DNA from: a virus
Virus record (IMG/VR): IMGVR_UViG_3300036770_008442
Span: 62,001-126,000 of that record
Strand: one strand, 5' to 3'
Length of the DNA stretch: 64,000 nucleotides
Shown piece by piece: positions 59,756-64,000 of this stretch. The notes under the pieces are model-generated. The model had not been told where the DNA came from. It made no database searches and worked only from the letters and a program-made list of their open reading frames with translations. How positions within the stretch are numbered: the first letter of the stretch is position 1; every line of letters begins with the position of its first letter. The position numbers and the translations under genes are program-made.

Positions 59756-60526
59756 CTAGTCCATAGAATCCCACAATTTTTTCCAATCAATGAATTTATC
59801 TTTTTGTTCTTCAAACTGCATATGGAGGGCTAGAGATGGGATAGGGGTGAACAAAACCACATTATTTCTCCAGATTTCATTAATCGTAGTTCCCTCGTGG
59901 ATATTATTCTTTTCTCCCCATTCTGTCATATATTCAGTAGCCAGAAGCTTAAATTTTTCCCAATGTTCTCTAATTATCTCAGGAGAACAAAAGATGGAAA
60001 AAGTGGTGTATGTATTGACTCTCCAGTGTCTCTTGTCCCCTAAAACAATCCGAGTTGGGAAAATATATTCAGGCCTATAATTATCTGGATCGTCAAAAGG
60101 GTGTAAACAAACTTCCCTGCCTAGATTTCTTTTGAATGTCTGATAATCTTCTATCATTTCCTCTAGAGCAGAAGGAAAATGTAGATAGTCATCCTCGATG
60201 AGATAGACAAGATCCGCTTTACTTTTTTTTGCCTGTGAAAAAAATTGCAGAGCACTATAATTATGACCCGTCCTTTTCAAAGCAACGAATTGGCTTGGAT
60301 GTTTAGATCCAGCCAAAATTGCTAAGATCATTTCCTTAGTTTCTGGAGTAGAATGATCATCTAAACAGACGATCTTTGCTTCTTCGACCCTCTCTAAGGC
60401 AATAACTAAAGATTTAAGACACCTCTTAATAATCTGTTTTTTATCACTGCAGCAATATCTCTGTTGAAGAGGATGCTCGTGAATATTCGTCCGGTCGTGA
60501 GTTCTGATAATAACTTCTAACTTCAT
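59756..60526 (-). CDS. GT2-like glycosyltransferase
   Basis: 256 residues. MKLEVIIRTHDRTNIHEHPL is a GT2-type N-terminus. Next come a helical region (QIIKRCLKSLVIALERVEEA), IVCLDDHSTPETKEMILA and LVYLIEDDYLHFPSALEEMI with the IEDD metal-binding motif (DxD-like). The C-terminal portion has WEKFKLLATEYMTEWGEKNN. Its 5' end lies inside the 3' end of the sulfotransferase fusion gene, an unusually long 83-base overlap. It would add a sugar to a glycan built by the neighbouring enzymes. Confidence 0.8.
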   Translation of the reverse strand: MKLEVIIRTHDRTNIHEHPLQQRYCCSDKKQIIKRCLKSLVIALERVEEAKIVCLDDHSTPETKEMILAILAGSKHPSQFVALKRTGHNYSALQFFSQAKKSKADLVYLIEDDYLHFPSALEEMIEDYQTFKRNLGREVCLHPFDDPDNYRPEYIFPTRIVLGDKRHWRVNTYTTFSIFCSPEIIREHWEKFKLLATEYMTEWGEKNNIHEGTTINEIWRNNVVLFTPIPSLALHMQFEEQKDKFIDWKKLWDSMD

Positions 60527-62252
60527 CTGCCAGTGATTTTTCTAAACACTTAAAAGTGCTTACCCAACTATTATATTCGGTTTGGCGAAAAAGTTTTACC
60601 GAATCATACCAAGGACTTGAATTCCCAGGTAATGCCCAGATATAATAGGGAAGAATCGGAACAATCACCCAAGTCGGGATCCCCATGGCAGCAGAGAGAT
60701 GAGCAACGCTTGTACAAGAGGTGATCACAAGATCGCACGCAGAGATTTCTCTTCTCGTATCTTCCCAGGTTGATAAATTCACTTTTTGAACCCAAGATGG
60801 ACAGAGATCTTCCCCGTTATCTTTTTGTAGGGAAATGAATTCACAGTCAGGATTTTTAACCGCATTGAAAAGATAATGGGACGGAAATTTTCTAAATTGC
60901 TCGTGCTCAAATTCCGGATTTCCTTCCCATCTGAGACCTATTTTAAATTTTTTCTCAGGGGATCTAGGAATTCTTTGTATATAGGAAATACCAGAGAGAT
61001 CATCGTACTCATTTTCCAATATAGTGATCATAGACATAGAGGGAGCCCAAAAATCATGATAGGTTTCAGAAATAGCCGAATGTGAGATTAGAGCTTGGAT
61101 CTGATCATTTTGTCTAAATGTGTCAAATAAAAGAGGATCACAAGCAACAATGACCCGACAACCTCTTTGGCAAATACTGTTCACCCATCGATAATGAAGA
61201 ATCTGATCACCAAATCCGCCCTCTAAAGAAAGAATGACAGTTCCTTTGGAAATCCCATCCCAAATAGGTCTATGAGTAAGAGGTCTAGGATTTCCAAACA
61301 CACCCTCTATTCTACCTCTATCTAATAGCTTTTGACCTTCTAAGAGTTTTCCTTGAGACATTAAAAACCAGCCTCTATTAAAAGCGGCCCTGTTACAAAA
61401 AGGTCTTTTTTTCTCAATTTTTTGAGCTAGTTTCCAACTTTGACCGAATTTGCCCATTAGGGAAAGCTCTAACTGTCTATCCAAATCGCCCTTAGATATC
61501 TCAAATTCCCCTTTCCAGAATTGAGGTTGAATAAATCTTTCATGTAGATTTCCTAGAATTTTTTTAGGATCTAATTTTCTTTTTGAGATTTTTTTTCGAA
61601 TCTTATGTAGATCTTTAATGCCCCAAACCTCTTCATCTTTCTCCTTGACCAAATTACCATCTATGTTCTCGAAATCATAATTGTAAAAAGGAAGATCCAG
61701 AAAAAGATGAATTTTTTCTAGAGTTTCCCGAGGTCTTTGAACCAGATCGTCATAATCCACAAAATGAATTCTATCCGGAAAAGAATCCCAACCTCTTTTA
61801 AGTACAGAATAACTATTTTTAAGATGCTCAATTAATTGGGATTCTCTTAAAAAAGAATCTATATTTTCAGGATTGGTAATTTTCACAAAAGAAGCCGCAC
61901 AGCTATCTACATTTCTAACAGTGGCTACAATTTTTACGGGGTGACCTAAAACTTTCTCCATAGTGGAAATAATCTCAGGAGCAGGCCACCCTCTAGATTT
62001 ATCAAAAATGATCTCTTTTTCTATCTTCTCATACTTATTCTCAATTACACCCTTCAAGAGTCTGTAGATCTCTTCCGAATCTCGATCCTGAACTTCCTGA
62101 TGTTTCTGTGACCAAGAATTGACTACGGATCCCATAATATTCATGAGACCTGAGGTGGCTGATGAATAGATAGAGGGATTTTGATTTAATATAGCAGAGA
62201 GAAGAGTGCTTCCGCTTCTCGGAAGTCCAGCTAAAAAATAGTATTTTCTCAT
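60444..62252 (-). CDS. Sulfotransferase-TPR-glycosyltransferase fusion
   Basis: 602 residues. The N-terminal sulfotransferase has the PAPS 5'-phosphosulfate loop LPRSGSTLLSAIL at 10-22 and the 3'-phosphate site VATVRNVDSCAASF (R113, S117). A central helical segment (270-320; RAAFNRGWFLMSQGKLLEGQ) looks like TPR helices. The C-terminal GT domain has SLEGGFGDQILHYRWV, DLVITSCTSVAHLSAAMGIP, TWVIVPILPYYIW and SSPWYDSVKLFRQ, the signature of TPR-linked GT-B (GT9-like) enzymes. One polypeptide that can sulfate and glycosylate is rare in phages. It is translationally coupled (ATGA) to the RCC1 gene upstream. Confidence 0.85.
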   Translation of the reverse strand: MRKYYFLAGLPRSGSTLLSAILNQNPSIYSSATSGLMNIMGSVVNSWSQKHQEVQDRDSEEIYRLLKGVIENKYEKIEKEIIFDKSRGWPAPEIISTMEKVLGHPVKIVATVRNVDSCAASFVKITNPENIDSFLRESQLIEHLKNSYSVLKRGWDSFPDRIHFVDYDDLVQRPRETLEKIHLFLDLPFYNYDFENIDGNLVKEKDEEVWGIKDLHKIRKKISKRKLDPKKILGNLHERFIQPQFWKGEFEISKGDLDRQLELSLMGKFGQSWKLAQKIEKKRPFCNRAAFNRGWFLMSQGKLLEGQKLLDRGRIEGVFGNPRPLTHRPIWDGISKGTVILSLEGGFGDQILHYRWVNSICQRGCRVIVACDPLLFDTFRQNDQIQALISHSAISETYHDFWAPSMSMITILENEYDDLSGISYIQRIPRSPEKKFKIGLRWEGNPEFEHEQFRKFPSHYLFNAVKNPDCEFISLQKDNGEDLCPSWVQKVNLSTWEDTRREISACDLVITSCTSVAHLSAAMGIPTWVIVPILPYYIWALPGNSSPWYDSVKLFRQTEYNSWVSTFKCLEKSLADEVRSYYQNSRPDEYSRASSSTEILLQ

Positions 62253-63499
62253 AATGTTTTTATTCCAAAAGAAACATAAAGTCCTGCTGCTATATCAATC
62301 CAAGTTGTTAAATTTCCAACCTGAACGGGAGAAGAACGGGAAATTTGATTATTTTGGCCTAATACTCCTGCATTTCCACGTCCCCAAGCCCATAGAGTTC
62401 CATCTGTTTTTAAAGCTAAGGTGTGTCTATTAAAGCTTGAAGAAGCAACTTTAGACCAATCCGTTCCCAATCCAAGTTGAACGGGGGAGGATCTGGAGAT
62501 AATATTTCCTGTACCTAAATTTCCACCACTATTATCTCCCCAAACCCATAGAGTTCCATCTGTTTTAATGGAAAAACTGTTATAAGAACCAGTAAAGACT
62601 TTATCCCAATTAGTCCCTGTACCGATTTGGACGGGAGAAGATCTATTAATAGCATTACCCTGACCCAATTGTCCCGATTGATTATTTCCCCAAGCCCACA
62701 GGGTTCCATCTGTTTTTGAAGCCAAACAATGTCTTCTTCCTGTTGAGATCTTACTCCAAGTAGTTAATGAACCAATTTGAGTAGGAGAGCTTCTGTTCGA
62801 AGTAGAATTTAATCCCAATGCACCGCTAACTCCACTTCCCCAAGACCATAAGGTTCCATTGGTTTTTAAGGCGATACAAAATCCCCTTCCGCATGAGATT
62901 TCACTCCAATCGGTTCCGGTTCCAACTTGAACTGGAGAAGTTCTATTGGTTGTATTGTTTTGACCTAAAGCTCCAGTGCTATTCACTCCCCAGGTCCATA
63001 AAGTTCCATCTGTTTTAATAGCAGCAGAAATACTACCGTTTCCCGTTGAAAATTTATCCCAATTTGATAAAGAACCAACTTGAACAGGAGAACTTCGTGG
63101 AGTTACTCCATCACCATGACCCAAAGCCATAGCATCCCTATTATTATAGTAAGGAGGAAAGTAATAATGCCCTCCACCCCATGTCCACAAAGTGTTATCA
63201 CTTTTAATAGCGCCAGATACTTGAGGCATTCCATATGCATCGGCAGGTGAGTAATTAGTATATGTTCCACCAGAGCCAATATAGAGTCCACGATACATAG
63301 AAGTTGAAATAGACTTCCAAGTGTTTAAAGTCCCAACTTGAACGGGTGAACTTCTACCTATTAAAGTACCAAGTCCAAGGGTTCCCCTTAAAAAATACGG
63401 TGCGCCATCCGGTTTTCCCCAAGCCCACAATTCTCCAGCACTTACCGGAGGTGTCACCCCGGGGGTTCTATTGACAGCATTTAAAATTATACCAGGCAT
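62249..63499 (-). CDS. RCC1-type seven-repeat beta-propeller virion protein (416 aa)
   Basis: 416 residues with seven RCC1-like repeats of about 50 residues. Each has the form LWxWGxNxxGxLGxxNxxxRSSP followed by VQVGxxTxWxxIxxGxxxxxAIKTDG. Seven repeats would close a seven-bladed propeller. The N-terminus (MPGIILNAVNRTPGVTPPVS) is a short extension. RCC1-like proteins occur as phage tail-tip or head-decoration proteins in large environmental phages and can be adhesins. It follows the tail-fibre-type gene and precedes the glycan operon. A Ser/Thr-rich repetitive surface is a natural substrate for the glycan enzymes, which is inference. Confidence 0.8.
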   Translation of the reverse strand: MPGIILNAVNRTPGVTPPVSAGELWAWGKPDGAPYFLRGTLGLGTLIGRSSPVQVGTLNTWKSISTSMYRGLYIGSGGTYTNYSPADAYGMPQVSGAIKSDNTLWTWGGGHYYFPPYYNNRDAMALGHGDGVTPRSSPVQVGSLSNWDKFSTGNGSISAAIKTDGTLWTWGVNSTGALGQNNTTNRTSPVQVGTGTDWSEISCGRGFCIALKTNGTLWSWGSGVSGALGLNSTSNRSSPTQIGSLTTWSKISTGRRHCLASKTDGTLWAWGNNQSGQLGQGNAINRSSPVQIGTGTNWDKVFTGSYNSFSIKTDGTLWVWGDNSGGNLGTGNIISRSSPVQLGLGTDWSKVASSSFNRHTLALKTDGTLWAWGRGNAGVLGQNNQISRSSPVQVGNLTTWIDIAAGLYVSFGIKTL

Positions 63500-64000
63500 T
63501 AAGGAAATGTTTTTGCTAATTGAAAGATAGCATCTATCTCGGATTCACTCATACTAAGCAATTGACCGAAACTCACAATCAATGGGTGGTATCTATAAAT
63601 TTCAGTTGCATATTCCCACTCGATTTGAGCTTTTTTTCGATCCACTTCATTTTCAATAGCGCCTATCATAGTGTTTATTCCCTCTATATCTATAGAGCTC
63701 TCCACTAGGGCTAATCTAAATTGACGAGGTGTACATCTTTCAGGAGGTTTAGGAATCCGGTCTAAAAGTTCCTGCTCCGTTAAATCACGAATATAGTATT
63801 CATAGACAAATCGAAGAGTCGGAAGATCTACATATTCTCTTCTTTCTACCATCTGAGTAGCTTCATTGTACTCTGGAGCTTCTATCACCACCACCTCTAA
63901 CTCCACCATATTTGGAGGTAAAACCCCAGGTTGACCATCTACTAGATAGTTGCCATCCCTTATTCTTCCAAGCTCACCCGTTTCTGTGTTATAAAGTCTT
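63499..64000 (-). CDS. Tail-fibre/assembly-type protein, 5' end outside window
   Basis: The frame is open from position 63499 to the right edge; the internal ATG at 63909 is not the likely start. In-frame sequence upstream of it reads LYNTETGELGRIRDGNYLVD and GQPGVLPPNMVELEV, so the true N-terminus is beyond 64000. The C-terminal ~80 residues with CTPRQFRLALVESSIDIEGI and AQIEWEYATEIYRYHPLIVS resemble the C-terminal domain found in phage tail-fibre and fibre-assembly proteins. The gene overlaps the RCC1 start by one base (TAATG). Confidence 0.65.
   Translation of the reverse strand, partial: RLYNTETGELGRIRDGNYLVDGQPGVLPPNMVELEVVVIEAPEYNEATQMVERREYVDLPTLRFVYEYYIRDLTEQELLDRIPKPPERCTPRQFRLALVESSIDIEGINTMIGAIENEVDRKKAQIEWEYATEIYRYHPLIVSFGQLLSMSESEIDAIFQLAKTFP

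Noticed and set aside
1-64000. CRISPR array, insertion sequence, homing endonuclease or intein
   Set aside because: No regularly spaced repeats, transposase, LAGLIDADG/GIY-YIG/HNH motif or split gene was seen; the only long repeat arrays are coding (16851-17438 and the RCC1 repeats).

Overview
This 64 kb window is a contiguous piece of a large, AT-rich, T4-like contractile-tailed phage (myovirus) genome. Nearly every gene is on the minus strand. Adjacent genes are separated by a few bases or overlap (ATGA, TAATG and similar junctions), and no intergenic gap exceeds about 140 bases. Hallmarks recognised from the translations are the large terminase (gp17), a probable small terminase (gp16), tail sheath (gp18), two tail-tube proteins (gp19), baseplate hub proteins (gp26/gp51-like), head-completion nuclease (gp4), two portal proteins (gp20), prohead protease (gp21) fused to a repeat-rich scaffold-like region, major capsid protein (gp23), a gp55-like late sigma factor, clamp loader (gp44 and a possible small subunit), FEN-type RNase H and ATP-dependent DNA ligase. 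Start codons generally lack a Shine-Dalgarno sequence and are preceded by A/T-rich leaders. That is typical of Bacteroidota and their phages, so a Bacteroidota host is my inference.

Layout, read in the direction of transcription (right to left). 64.0-62.2 kb: a tail-fibre-type protein (5' end outside the window) and a seven-repeat RCC1 propeller. 62.2-57.2 kb: a glycan island with a sulfotransferase-TPR-glycosyltransferase fusion, a GT2-like enzyme, a GT4 enzyme and a TibC-like autotransporter heptosyltransferase. 57.1-44.5 kb: neck-like protein, terminase, sheath, tubes, hub and a disordered protein. 44.4-38.9 kb: dCMP deaminase, an ECF-like sigma factor, a RecB-like nuclease, membrane proteins and a pair of paralogous structural proteins. 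38.8-31.3 kb: a very large AP-rich protein with an apparent -1 frame extension, gp55, gp4 and the tandem portals. 31.3-22.0 kb: a heptose-7-phosphate-kinase-like enzyme, then replication and repair genes (ligase, clamp loader, guanylate kinase, RNase H, UvdE-like, Nei/Fpg, 3'-5' exonuclease). 21.9-9.8 kb: head morphogenesis, with a nucleotidyltransferase, a 915-aa protein, gp21-scaffold, gp23 and four further proteins. 9.7-5.0 kb: glycosyltransferases, a P-loop kinase, a complete asparagine synthase and one tRNA-like gene. The only plus-strand gene lies at 4.3-5.1 kb, followed leftward by a block of unknown genes and a partial structural gene.

Three threads tie the genes together. (1) A minus-strand 8-mer GATATATA, resembling the T4 late promoter core, sits about 17-60 bases before at least eleven head, tail and other genes. 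It fits the gp55-like sigma factor encoded here. (2) Many proteins in the head region carry an N-terminal segment ending in [LIV]NE followed by S/G/A. This matches the T4 gp21 cleavage rule and suggests a set of packaged, protease-matured internal head proteins, including a nucleotidyltransferase that could be injected. The scaffold-like half of gp21 contains 14 tandem 14-residue repeats of a related YSEYLAE sequence. (3) A heptose kinase, a TibC-like protein heptosyltransferase, other glycosyltransferases and a sulfotransferase suggest phage-directed glycan decoration, plausibly of virion proteins such as the neighbouring RCC1 propeller. All functional statements are from reading translations; no database search was possible.
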